Positions 10,221-19,572 of a DNA stretch of 64,000 bases are shown here, piece after piece. The number at the start of each line of letters is the position of its first letter. Position 1 is the first letter of the stretch. Position numbers and translations under genes: made by a program. The notes under the pieces were generated by a model that did not search any database, was not told the DNA's origin, and worked only from the letters and a program-made list of their open reading frames with translations. The DNA comes from Parietichytrium sp. I65-24A (taxonomy: Eukaryota; Sar; Bigyra; Thraustochytrida; Thraustochytriidae): positions 248,001 through 312,000 of the forward strand of contig BLSF01000025.1 in NCBI GenBank assembly GCA_012862575.1, given 5' to 3'.

Positions 10221-11096
10221 TTAATGCTCAAGCACAATAAGAGATCCGGTGAGGAGACTCAACCTGGAGCACTCGTATAGAACAAACCAGCTGTGCCGAA
10301 GCTGTGCTTCAAAAACCCGTCTAAAAGACTCGGCGTCGAGCTTGTGGGTCTCTTCGGCTTCGTAATACACACGAGTGCTTTCTAGGAGCATTTCAAGCGC
10401 TGCGGGACTGATATCCATACCACCGCCGCGTCTCACAGTGCCACAAAGCGGTCGCAGATCAATCTGTAATAGGGGACACAAGGTCAGCAGTTCTTGCATA
10501 AGGCTTTCGCTGGATCCAATCCAACCTCCAGGAATAGAGCAAGACGAGTCAAAGTACGGCTCCACAATCTCGCAACCCCCTTTGCTGGGCAAATAGTACC
10601 CTTCAGAAGCATGGCAAAGGAGATGAGACTCCAGCCCGTGTCCAAGCTCCATGCATGCCGAGACTGCGCTTTTCTCCGCGTCTTCGTCTTCCTCATCGCT
10701 GTCATCATAGTGAGCGTCGCCTTTCTCCTCTTTGCTCGAATCGCGTTTGTTGCCGAATCCCAACCCATGCTTGTTGATTTGATCCTCCAAATACTTTTCA
10801 TAGCTCATTTCCATCATGTTGTACGCCGCAAGCTCCTGCAAGTCTTCGAAATCCCCGGCCCTTAGTTGAAGATTTCTACATCTCATGCGGGCCATCCCTG
10901 GGGTGGAGGGGCGCTCTGTTGCGTTCTCCCCAAGTCCCACCTGCACCATCTCCGGTTCGCGGTGAAGGCCGTCTTCCCCGTCGCCATCATCTATCCCGTG
11001 GCCCACAACCTTGTTGACCTTGTCCACGTGCAGCTTGGCTGTCTTGATCGGAATCATGCACCCCAGTCGCACCAGCACCTGCCCGCCTTCGCCCAT
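10221..11096 (-). CDS. Unknown protein with an acidic central tract
   Basis: 291 aa, uninterrupted, ATG at 11096. I do not recognise a family. The N-terminal third is mixed in character. About residues 125-140 form a strongly acidic stretch (DDSDEEDEDAEK). The C-terminal half looks folded: it has several Cys/His residues, a Gly-Gly-Trp-Ile-Gly turn and a closing helical segment (RHSWFVLYECSRLSLL). No signal peptide or membrane segment is evident. Codon use resembles its neighbours and the frame is long for this sequence, so I think it is a real gene. It is divergent from the WD40 gene starting at 11916, with about 820 bp between them. Confidence 0.65.
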   Translation of the reverse strand: MGEGGQVLVRLGCMIPIKTAKLHVDKVNKVVGHGIDDGDGEDGLHREPEMVQVGLGENATERPSTPGMARMRCRNLQLRAGDFEDLQELAAYNMMEMSYEKYLEDQINKHGLGFGNKRDSSKEEKGDAHYDDSDEEDEDAEKSAVSACMELGHGLESHLLCHASEGYYLPSKGGCEIVEPYFDSSCSIPGGWIGSSESLMQELLTLCPLLQIDLRPLCGTVRRGGGMDISPAALEMLLESTRVYYEAEETHKLDAESFRRVFEAQLRHSWFVLYECSRLSLLTGSLIVLEH

Positions 11097-11915
11097 GATC
11101 GCTTACTCGAACGCTGGCACCTCTGAGGTCTCTTCCATCCCGGTCTCCCGCGTCCTTCTTCACTGGATGAGCAAATCTCCACGCGATTCACTTGGGTGAT
11201 TCACTTGGCTCACAAGATGAGATAAAACGAGCCTCTGGGATGAGATCGCACAACTTACAAGCCAATGTCTGGTCATGTCTGGTCGCTCTTCGCTGCTTGC
11301 TGCTGGCAGAGATAGTGAGAAAGAGAGATATCGAGAGAGAGATAGTAGCTTGTACGCTGAAACTGCAGCAGCACAACAGGTAGTTTGCTATCTACAATCG
11401 CACTAGTGTCGTGAATTACATTTTTACATTTGACCGTTTATGAACACGACTCCGAGTCCGAGTCCGAGACGGGAGTTCGAGTCCGACTCTGCCTTCAAGT
11501 TATCGAACATGCGAATGAATGAATAATTGAGCGAATGAATGAGCGAACGAGGAAAAGAAGAGTGAACGAGTTGGATGGACTGTATAAGCCGCCTTGGTTA
11601 ATGTAGTTGTTACGAAGGTTTTGATGGATGATTTCAAAAGTGGACTTGGAAAGTTGCATAATTCATCTTGGTGAGAGTGGTCTACGGAGTCCCAGAAAAT
11701 ATACTGGTACCCATTGGACGCGCACCAATCTGAGCGAAGCCGTCTCCGACCAAGGCTGCAAAGTTCTGAAGTGTAAATTCAGCGAGAGAAGCGCGGGTGC
11801 ATCGTCTTTATCGCGTCTTGTGGGGACAAGGATGCAAGTTTGAGCAAGCCTGCCTGCGAGCGGAGGTGAGGTTTCGACCGAGGGGCACAGGTTTGAAAGC
11901 GAGCTGCGAGGACAT
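11097..11915. other. Divergent intergenic region
   Basis: Between the unknown gene (minus) and the WD40 gene (plus), so it probably holds both promoters. A tandem CCGAGT/GAGTCC repeat lies at about 11450-11475, and GAATGAAT/GAGCGAA words occur at 11510-11550. No ORF here looks real. Confidence 0.5.
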
Positions 11916-14396
11916 ATGGCTGGCGGGTCTGCAGCTGCGCTGACCAGGCCAGCGTCAAAGGAGGATGGCGATGCATTGTCGCCGCGAAAGTCGCGGGCGG
12001 AGACAAAGCAGCCGAAGAGTTCTTTTTTGCACTTCTTGGAGGTTGCTATGGAGTTGTCCGAGAAGAGTGCCAAGCTTGAGACCACGAAGCGGGTATTTGA
12101 CTGTCTCCTTGGCATGCATTTTAACAAAAATTGGAGGCAGTCTAAACCATCCGCCTATAGGCAAAGCAGCCTGAAAGGTAAATTGTTCGAGGAGATGCTC
12201 AAGCAGTCTACAGATCGCTCTCTGCTGAAGGCAAGCTCGAACAATTCTGCACCAAGAAGTCTAGCGGACCTTCTCTCGAAAAATGTCCTCGACTTTGGTT
12301 GCTGGAAGGCCATCAATGTGCCTACAAGACTCAGGTTCTCTTCCTGGAGCTTGCTGGGCGAGATTCGAGACGCCAGCACCACGTTGAAAACGATGGTAGA
12401 AACTGTGGTCCGAAATCCCAACGTCAAGTGGGACGTTCTGATTGATGATGCCAAGAGCGATGAGCATATGAATTGCATCGTATTGATGGACAATTTGAAC
12501 AGTCTTGCAGACAGATGGCTGAAGGCAATTCGACCAAGTCTTGCAAATATTGAAACTTTTATGGAGAATCGAACTCCCATGGTAGAAGGCGACGACCTTG
12601 ATATGCAAGCAATGCTGCGTTGTGTAGACGTAGAGATGTACAAGGGTATTTATGTAAAACTGGAGAAGGCACTTGGGGAAGGTATTGTGAAGGCGATTGA
12701 GGAGGCCAATCGTCAGGACGATGAAAATTCTGTTTCGTCAAATGAAGAAAAGATGGAGAAGTTTAGAAATGAGCTGGACGTGAGCGTCGCAAGCACCACT
12801 TTAAACGATCCGTCCGTGGAAAGGTTACAAGAAGAAGATGATGGTTACAGCTATGACGGACTTGCGGTATCTCTAAAGAAGTCGTTGGATCATTGCGCAA
12901 ATGTTGGAATGACCAGAAGTCAAAAGGCAGGCGGCTCATCCCTATTCTCCGTCGTGAAGGACGCAAATCGACATCAAAAGAATGAGCCTGCTGCCGGCTC
13001 CCCCGGGTTACGGGTTCACTTCAAGAGATACAACACGCAGCAGCTTCTGGGAAGCACAGCACAGAGAGTTGTACGCTATCTTCGCAAACGAACGTTATCT
13101 CTTATGTTTGCGGAGGATCTCATTGACCACTATCTGGTCTCCATTTGCTGCACAATTTTATCTGTAGCCCTAGCGGAACTGCTCGGACAGCAAGATCTCA
13201 TTTTGCAACTCTTGGCACACTCACAGACTTTGGCCACTCATATTATCAAAGTTGGGATGCCGCTGCTGGAGAGACTCTTCGCGGACTTTGAACCAGGAAT
13301 CATCAATTTCAACTTGTTTCATCTTACGCTTCGGGGCCTCATCTCCGGTAGCGGCCCAGACACAGTTACACAGCGAATCGTTTACAAAATGAGAGTGATA
13401 CATGTCTCGTTACAGGCATTTGACATCCAGCTCTTCCCACGCTCTTTGAATTGCCACGAGGGAACTGTTCGAAGCATAAGTTTTTGCCACTTGGATCCCG
13501 AAATCATCCTCACTTCGGGCGACGATACAATGACTAGAATCTGGGACCTCCGAACTGGTCAGTGCCTCGCTTTATTTTCTGGACACAAGTCGGTGGTGAC
13601 TTGGAGCCGCTTCACGCCAGACGATCACTATGTCATCAGTTGCTCGTTCGACACCACAATCAAAATATGGGAGAGTAAAACTGGACGTTGTCGTTCAACG
13701 TTACAAGGTCATACGGACGCGATTCTGGACGCAGATATGAGCGCTAACGGAAAACTTATTATTTCTGCGTCAATGGACGGAACTGTGCGGTTGTGGTCCC
13801 TGACATCGTCCTCCTGCTACCGAATCTATCGGCCGCATGGGGACAGCTGGGTCAAGTGCGTTTCGTTTCTAAAAGACATGACCGGGTTTGTGTCAGGAGG
13901 TCTGGATGGCAATGTCGTAATGTGGTCCCTCAAGGCGGAAGAAGGTGTGGAGGAAGATGGCACCCCCAAAAAACTCAAACCAGAATACATATGGAACACC
14001 GTGCACACCAACTTCGTTTTAGACGTGGACCTCCTGTCGGCGGAGCTCTCGCCAATTCGAGTGCCCCTACTTTTGACGACTTCGAGGGACGGTACTCAGA
14101 CGATAATAGACTTGAGTTCTCAAGCTGTTCGTCGAACTTTATATCCCCCCACCACAGCAGCGTCTGCCGACGGCACTCGGTCATGGTGCTCGTCCGCGAG
14201 TTTCTCCGCCGACGGCAAATTCTTTGCTTTGGCCTCCTTCGACAACACCGTTCGCATCCATGCTACGCATAATGGCACCCTTCTCCGAAGGATTTACATC
14301 CACAATTTCGGAACAGTCCGGGCTAAGTTTTCGCACGATTCGAGGTTCATAATCGTCGGAACCAGTTCCGGCGCGGTGCAGATACTTCCTCTCTAA
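11916..14396 (+). CDS. Large WD40-repeat protein
   Basis: 826 aa from the ATG at 11916, uninterrupted. The C-terminal third (about residues 510-826) is a WD40 beta-propeller of about seven blades: GH/HEG...IWD, GHKSVVTW...IKIWE, GHTDAILD...VRLWS and later, less regular blades. The N-terminal 500 residues are mostly helical with no family I recognise. They include an acidic, Ser-rich linker around residue 270-300 and a hydrophobic helical stretch near residues 410-450 (LVSICCTILSVALAEL). WD40 propellers are protein-interaction platforms, so a scaffold or complex subunit is likely, but nothing here fixes the pathway. Confidence 0.88.
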   Translation: MAGGSAAALTRPASKEDGDALSPRKSRAETKQPKSSFLHFLEVAMELSEKSAKLETTKRVFDCLLGMHFNKNWRQSKPSAYRQSSLKGKLFEEMLKQSTDRSLLKASSNNSAPRSLADLLSKNVLDFGCWKAINVPTRLRFSSWSLLGEIRDASTTLKTMVETVVRNPNVKWDVLIDDAKSDEHMNCIVLMDNLNSLADRWLKAIRPSLANIETFMENRTPMVEGDDLDMQAMLRCVDVEMYKGIYVKLEKALGEGIVKAIEEANRQDDENSVSSNEEKMEKFRNELDVSVASTTLNDPSVERLQEEDDGYSYDGLAVSLKKSLDHCANVGMTRSQKAGGSSLFSVVKDANRHQKNEPAAGSPGLRVHFKRYNTQQLLGSTAQRVVRYLRKRTLSLMFAEDLIDHYLVSICCTILSVALAELLGQQDLILQLLAHSQTLATHIIKVGMPLLERLFADFEPGIINFNLFHLTLRGLISGSGPDTVTQRIVYKMRVIHVSLQAFDIQLFPRSLNCHEGTVRSISFCHLDPEIILTSGDDTMTRIWDLRTGQCLALFSGHKSVVTWSRFTPDDHYVISCSFDTTIKIWESKTGRCRSTLQGHTDAILDADMSANGKLIISASMDGTVRLWSLTSSSCYRIYRPHGDSWVKCVSFLKDMTGFVSGGLDGNVVMWSLKAEEGVEEDGTPKKLKPEYIWNTVHTNFVLDVDLLSAELSPIRVPLLLTTSRDGTQTIIDLSSQAVRRTLYPPTTAASADGTRSWCSSASFSADGKFFALASFDNTVRIHATHNGTLLRRIYIHNFGTVRAKFSHDSRFIIVGTSSGAVQILPL

Positions 14397-15894
14397 TACT
14401 TGACTTGAACTTGCTTCAATATTCCCAAAATCAATTGGACCCATTGGACCCATTGGCATATCTTTTTCCTGAGCGTAGAAGTGTGGTTGAGGACCTGGAA
14501 CCCGGGCGTCTCAGCCCTGCCCTGTCTGTTGCGAGTCGCACTAGAGAACAGAGGTCAGCCAGTGAGCGAGATCAATACAAAACTTTGACGGTGAAGCACC
14601 TGTCAGTGAGTAAAACCCCAAGGCTTGCAAGCGTTTCTGTGCTCATCGTGAGATATGAGGTCGCCCTTTTCCACCAGAGCTATGGTCCAGCAGAGAGCAA
14701 ATTGATACTATGACATACCTCTCTAGACTAGTTCGCAGGGTCTTCAAGGCTCCATCCAGGCCATTCATCCCCAGCGCCTTTTCTGTTCGGCAATATTCTC
14801 GTTCTTACCAGCAAGCCCTGCTGCCCCAGGCTCCTTATTGATACTTGCAGACAAGGGTAAAAGGGCTGTGTCGGTTCGAGGACTCGGTGAACTCTTATGA
14901 ATTGATGGAATCTCTATGTCCTTGTGCAACGATTTTGCAGTGTCTCGTTAGTCTCGTTGCTCGTTTGTGTCTTCGCCACGCCAATTTTAACAGTCAATGG
15001 AAGAGCATGGCGAGCGAAGAGACCAGCAACTGATTCTCATGCTCTCCAATGCTCTCCAGAACGGATCGATGCAGGATTCAGAATCAGAGTTCAGATTCCA
15101 GGAATTGGGGCTTGGTGCAGAGATTTGCTGCCATCATTGCTTTTTAATCAAAATTGCAATTTATAATTCATGTTCGCTGATTGCTTCAAGAAACAGTTTC
15201 TAAATTCTAAAGAAAATCTGAACTGATTTCTGACGTTTACAAATGTTTACAAGTAGGAAATGGATCAGAGCTCACCACAACAGCACTTTTCGCCGCCTTT
15301 TTGCTGAACTCGACATCTTGCGCTGCACTACTGACTGCATTCTGAGCTGCCAACAGTCCCTATTCACCTCATAGTGCCTCACATATCTGTCTCCAGCAAA
15401 AATTCTCAGTAGCCTCGTCCCCCTTATTATTCATTACCACCTATCTATATAGTCCGTTCTACCCTCCAGAAAAGAAGAGCTAAAGAAGAGGAGAGTCCTA
15501 CTCCAGTTTGTATGTAACGTTATAGTATTCTAGACATGCATCGCTTCTATGTAAAGTACTATTCTTTTCTGGTAAGGATGCTATACAAAATTCCAAGACT
15601 TTCTAAGATTTCCAAGCCACTTTTTAGCTATCCCGCAGTTAGCGTCGGGGGTAGTGACGGACGTGGCTACAGACCAGTTAGCCGTAAGTCTAGTAGGCCC
15701 TGTAGCTCAAGTTGGGAACGAGTGGGATGGAAGACAGATCCCCAACGTGAAACGACAAAAGATCAGTTCGGAGCAAGTGCGCAAAGAAGGGGAAGAAGAA
15801 GTCGGCGCGAGTAACCGTAAGCGTGCGAGCGCAAGGGATATTTTGTGCTGATAGCTGTGCTGATAGCGTTCCAGGGCTGAGTGATTTTGTGAAG
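14397..15894. other. Intergenic, no gene seen
   Basis: 1.5 kb between two plus-strand genes. A short duplicated CCCATTGGA occurs right after the WD40 gene (about 14439-14455). ORFs are short and without family resemblance. The last 100 bp are the presumed leader of the next gene. Confidence 0.5.
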
Positions 15895-16764
15895 ATGGAT
15901 CCTGATTCGGTTGACAAGCAGCAGGTGGGCTCTGCGGCGTTTATCTTTGGATGCGTGTATGCCCCCATTCTGATCATTCTGTCCGTGGTATTTGTAGCGG
16001 CGTTTGGCAGGATCAAGAATGAGTCCCATACTTATGGGGTCAAGTTCAAGCTTCGCTGGCTGGTGCTCATTTGGCGCGTTTTGGTGCTGGCATACGTACT
16101 CGTGGTGTTTGGCTTCTCGGAAGATGCGTGGGACCTTGGATATTTTACTGTGTGGAACTGGATGCTCATCGCTCTGTACTTTTTCGTGAGCACCATTGTC
16201 AGCTTGTTCATTTGCTTCAAGTACAGGGGCGATCGCAAGCACGAACTTCCGACTGGGTGCCCACGGGCTCTATTCCTCACCCAGCAGCTGCTCGGGGAGG
16301 TTGAGCTGCCTCTGAGCTTTTTCGTTCTCATCATGGTGTGGGCGTACCTTGCCCCCGCTGACGACTATGCCTCATCCTGGTTCTCGTTCGAAAGTGCTAG
16401 CCACCACATTGCGAACGCTGGGCTCATGCTGATCGACTTCCTCGTTTCCGGTTGGCTGATGCACCCGCTCCATTTCCCATTGGTGCTCATCTTCTGCGGG
16501 CTGTATGTTTGCTGGCATTTAATTGTAAATTCTGCATGGGGCTTCCTCGCATATCCGTTCTTGGCAACTGATGACAACATGTACATGGCGTGGATCGTGG
16601 GGCTCAGTGTCGCCGTGGTCATCCTGTACTTTGTCTTTTACGCGCTGAGCTTTGCAAAGTCCAAATGCTGCAAGCCTCGTGAGTTCGTGTACGAAGAGCA
16701 CCAATACGTTGAGAAGCAAGATTATGCGCGCGACGAGCCTGCTTACAACGTTGCGAGGGTGTAA
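15895..16764 (+). CDS. Multipass membrane protein, rolling-stone/AIG1-like
   Basis: 289 aa from the first in-frame ATG at 15895 (an upstream GTG was ignored). Six to seven hydrophobic helices are visible: about residues 18-38, 50-75, 85-110, 140-160, 180-205, 210-230 and 240-265. The segment YFTVWNWMLIALYFF resembles the Y-F-T-x-W core of the rolling stone / androgen-induced (FAR-17a/AIG1) group, which are membrane proteins with hydrolase or fusion-related roles in animals. The tail after the last helix is short, charged and Tyr-rich (EEHQYVEKQDYARDEPAYNV), so probably cytosolic. The family call is tentative; an integral membrane location is secure. Confidence 0.75.
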   Translation: MDPDSVDKQQVGSAAFIFGCVYAPILIILSVVFVAAFGRIKNESHTYGVKFKLRWLVLIWRVLVLAYVLVVFGFSEDAWDLGYFTVWNWMLIALYFFVSTIVSLFICFKYRGDRKHELPTGCPRALFLTQQLLGEVELPLSFFVLIMVWAYLAPADDYASSWFSFESASHHIANAGLMLIDFLVSGWLMHPLHFPLVLIFCGLYVCWHLIVNSAWGFLAYPFLATDDNMYMAWIVGLSVAVVILYFVFYALSFAKSKCCKPREFVYEEHQYVEKQDYARDEPAYNVARV

Positions 16765-17241
16765 GTCTCGATCTTGTCGATACATCCGAAATGAAACCTG
16801 CCCTGATTGTTACATAAGCAGATACGAGTATATATTTTTAAAAAGGATAATGATGATGCAATGCAATCACGATGCGATTTATTCTTCTCCGACTTGTTTG
16901 CAACTTTTGCTGTTGTCCTGATTTGCCAACATCGCATCGCTTCCTCTCATTCTCCATCCCACTTCCATGCCATACCTGCAACACTTTTCCGAGGACTTGA
17001 CCACTTGACCCCGGCCAGTTCCGGGGGATTCATCTTCGGCCGGCCACTAGGCAGTGGTTACCGGCTACAATAGCACTGCCCGGTTTCCTGAGACGCGAGC
17101 GAGTCAAGTCGGACAGCTTGTGCGTTTCAGGAAAGTGTTGTTGAAGTGAACGCGGGAAGGTGTGAAAGCCTGCGCTAGGACAGTGTTTTGAGGCCCTCCG
17201 ATCGTCGCGGGAAGCTGCAGGCAGCGTGTTATGTGCGTGAA
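16765..17241. other. Intergenic, no gene seen
   Basis: About 480 bp between two plus-strand genes, with the 3' flank of the membrane protein and the presumed promoter and leader of the HVA22/REEP gene. An out-of-frame ATG at 17231, just before the chosen start at 17242, could act as a short upstream reading frame. Confidence 0.4.
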
Positions 17242-18006
17242 ATGTCTCGGCTGGCCACCACGCTTGGTATGCTCAGCGCGAGCTGGAGCACGTGGCGACT
17301 GCTGGAGCAGCTACGAAGTTTGCAGGAGTCTGCTCAGCCTGGGGAGCTTGAGCGGGAGCTGAAGGCAGCGGCGGAGGAAACCATGGACGAAGAGCTCGAG
17401 GTGTCAATGGACTATATTGGAGATTGCGACGGAGAAGTGTTTGACGACGGAAATTGTGGTGAGGAGGACGATGATGAGAGTGGCGGGGAAGGATTTCGAC
17501 CAGTGATGATAACTCAAGAGAATGCGATGTCCATTGGAGTTGAGGTGCTCCGCGGCCCGTCGCCGCGGAGTAAAAGGCTCGTGAGAATGTTAAGGGTGCA
17601 ATCCGGTACGAGAAAAGCGCTGAGGCTATGGGCGGTGCTTGCCAGCTTTAGATTGTTCGAGGAGTACGGAGAGTTTTTGATTGCGTGGGTTCCTGGGTAT
17701 GGCGGTCTCAAGCTCGTCACAATGATCTATTTCGCGTGGACCCAGGCCCCAGAACTGGTCACCAAGATGTATAACTCCGCTCTTGTCCCAATTTTTGAAA
17801 AATTCGAGCAATTAATGTGCAGAGTGGAGATGCTTCTGCTGCACATTGCGATTGCAACCCTTGAGAACGTCCAGATGAACTCGTGGTCAGACCACCTTTC
17901 GAAGATGTCTCAAGACGATATTGACAGGTGGCGCACCACATTCAAAAACCTTCTCCCATTGGTCGAAGAGCGGTTGGAAGGCTCAATAGCAAGCGCCAAA
18001 AGTTAG
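17242..18006 (+). CDS. HVA22/REEP (TB2/DP1) family membrane-shaping protein
   Basis: 254 aa from the ATG at 17242 (the frame extends back to a TTG only). Residues about 123-192 match the TB2/DP1/HVA22 domain: a hydrophobic hairpin, then WVPGYGGLKLVTMIYFAWTQ, then Tyr-Asn-Ser-Ala-Leu-Val-Pro-Ile-Phe. The latter fits the family's Y-x(4-6)-P-x-F signature. Family members shape ER tubules and assist membrane traffic. The N-terminal 120 residues are unusual for the family: helical and then very acidic (residues 48-84, with GEEDDDESGGE). The C-terminus is a predicted amphipathic helix. Convergent with the aminotransferase gene. Confidence 0.75.
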   Translation: MSRLATTLGMLSASWSTWRLLEQLRSLQESAQPGELERELKAAAEETMDEELEVSMDYIGDCDGEVFDDGNCGEEDDDESGGEGFRPVMITQENAMSIGVEVLRGPSPRSKRLVRMLRVQSGTRKALRLWAVLASFRLFEEYGEFLIAWVPGYGGLKLVTMIYFAWTQAPELVTKMYNSALVPIFEKFEQLMCRVEMLLLHIAIATLENVQMNSWSDHLSKMSQDDIDRWRTTFKNLLPLVEERLEGSIASAKS

Positions 18007-18447
18007 CCAGGGGCTTTCTCCTTCCTTTTGATAAGTAATTGTTTTGTGTAGAAAACTTGATATGGTTTCAGGCCCAGCACAATGCGATGTAAGCTGACAC
18101 AGTCTCATTCTGCAGCGCTCTTCTTCGACAAAGCCGCCTGCTTTATTTACTCTCTTATCTTTTTAATTTACTGTTACAATATATTTGTTCCTTTTCTTTG
18201 TACATGTACATGTATGTATGATGATGACGAGTGGTAACCGCTCGCCTCCGCTGCGCGTTCTGGCCAAATTTAGAAATTAGAATTCACAGGCAATGGTAGG
18301 ATCTACCCTGCCTCTAGCTAGAGCTTGTGTTTTACAATTAGTTTTGGTTGGCGTGGAACGTTGGAAAAAGAAATTTACATACCGAATACGTGCACTTTTT
18401 CTTGACAAGGATACTGAAATTTGCAGTGGTAAAATAGCAACGAAGAT
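18007..18447. other. Convergent intergenic region
   Basis: Between the 3' ends of the HVA22/REEP gene (plus) and the aminotransferase gene (minus). AT-rich, with a TGTACATGTACATGTATGTATG stretch near 18201-18220. No gene. Confidence 0.5.
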
Positions 18448-19572
18448 TTATTTGCGGCAGATGTCATAATGCCATCCATGGCGATCCTCTGCTTCGCCAG
18501 TTTGAATGTTGCGGAGATCCTGGTACAAACTCATGAGGGTGGAAAAGTCAGAATTAAATTCGAATCGCTCCCCGCCGCGAGTGACAGAGCCAATAGGCGA
18601 GAGAATGACAGCGGTGCCGCATGCTCCGACTTCGGAGAAGGTCTTGAGCTCCTCAAATTCGACCGGGCGGATCTCAACGTTCATTCCGCGGTCCTTTGCA
18701 AGCTGCTGAAGCATCTTGTTCGTGCAGGAAGCAAGGATCGAGTCTGACTTTGGAGTAACGAGTGTCTTCTTGTCAGCGGTGACACCGATCAAATTACTGG
18801 TGGAGAACTCCTCCACATATTTGTGCTCCTTTGCATCCAAGTAGAGGGCAATCTCAAAACCGCTCTCGTGAGCCTTCTTGGCTGGCATCACATCAGCAGC
18901 GTAGTTTCCTGCGCACTTTACGGCACCAACGCCGCGAGGCGCGGAGCGGTCATAGTCAATTACAAGGGCATTGATAGGCTTGATTCCGGCCTTGTAGTAG
19001 TTGCCAGCAGGGGAGCCAATTACGCCAAAGAGAAACTTTGGTGCCACGCCGAGACCAAGCTTGCCTCCATGTCCAGTTAGGTATGGGCGCAGGTAGAATG
19101 AGCCGTTGCTTCCGAACGGAGGGACGTAGTCCACGTTGTCCTTCACAACCTGGGAAACGGCGTCCAGAAAGACTTCGGTAGGCACGTGAGGCATGCCGAG
19201 GCGGGCAGCGCCTCTTTGCATGCGCTCAGCGTTGGCCTTTGGGTTGAATGCGGTGACGCGGCCATCCTTGAGGTGGAACGCCTTGAGCCCCTCAAAAATG
19301 GACTGCCCGTAGTGAATCACGTTGGACAGCGCATGCAGGCGCAGGTATGGGGTGTCGCTGAGCTGGCCATCATCCCACTTGCCGTTCTCATAGTTGTACA
19401 CGCACATGGACTTGGTCGGCACATAGTCGAACCCGAGCGTCTCCCACTTGAGCGTCTTCGGGTCCACCGGCGTGCAGTCGTCGTTGAACGGAGCGGACCC
19501 TGCCAACGTGCGCTTTTGCTGCGCAAGCACACGCTTCACGCCCCCGCGACCCGCTCTCTGAAGTCCCAGCAT
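18448..19572 (-). CDS. BCAT: Branched-chain amino-acid aminotransferase
   Basis: PLP-dependent class IV (fold type IV) aminotransferase that interconverts Leu, Ile or Val and their 2-oxo acids. 374 aa, ATG at 19572. The first ~25 residues are basic, Ser/Ala/Gly-rich and free of acid (MLGLQRAGRGGVKRVLAQQK), which suggests a mitochondrial or plastid presequence. Core signatures seen: HYGQSIFEGLKAF, FYLRPYL, and the PLP lysine K219 in GAVKCAGNYAADV. Also seen are EEFSTSNLIGV and the cofactor-phosphate region with Ser-Pro-Ile-Gly-Ser-Val. The length is normal for eukaryotic BCAT. Divergent from the DDX41-like gene across 2.2 kb. Confidence 0.95.
   Translation of the reverse strand: MLGLQRAGRGGVKRVLAQQKRTLAGSAPFNDDCTPVDPKTLKWETLGFDYVPTKSMCVYNYENGKWDDGQLSDTPYLRLHALSNVIHYGQSIFEGLKAFHLKDGRVTAFNPKANAERMQRGAARLGMPHVPTEVFLDAVSQVVKDNVDYVPPFGSNGSFYLRPYLTGHGGKLGLGVAPKFLFGVIGSPAGNYYKAGIKPINALVIDYDRSAPRGVGAVKCAGNYAADVMPAKKAHESGFEIALYLDAKEHKYVEEFSTSNLIGVTADKKTLVTPKSDSILASCTNKMLQQLAKDRGMNVEIRPVEFEELKTFSEVGACGTAVILSPIGSVTRGGERFEFNSDFSTLMSLYQDLRNIQTGEAEDRHGWHYDICRK

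Noticed and set aside
11450-11490. tRNA B-box-like GTTCGAGTCC
   Set aside because: It belongs to a GAGTCC tandem repeat; no A box or acceptor stem can be drawn around it.
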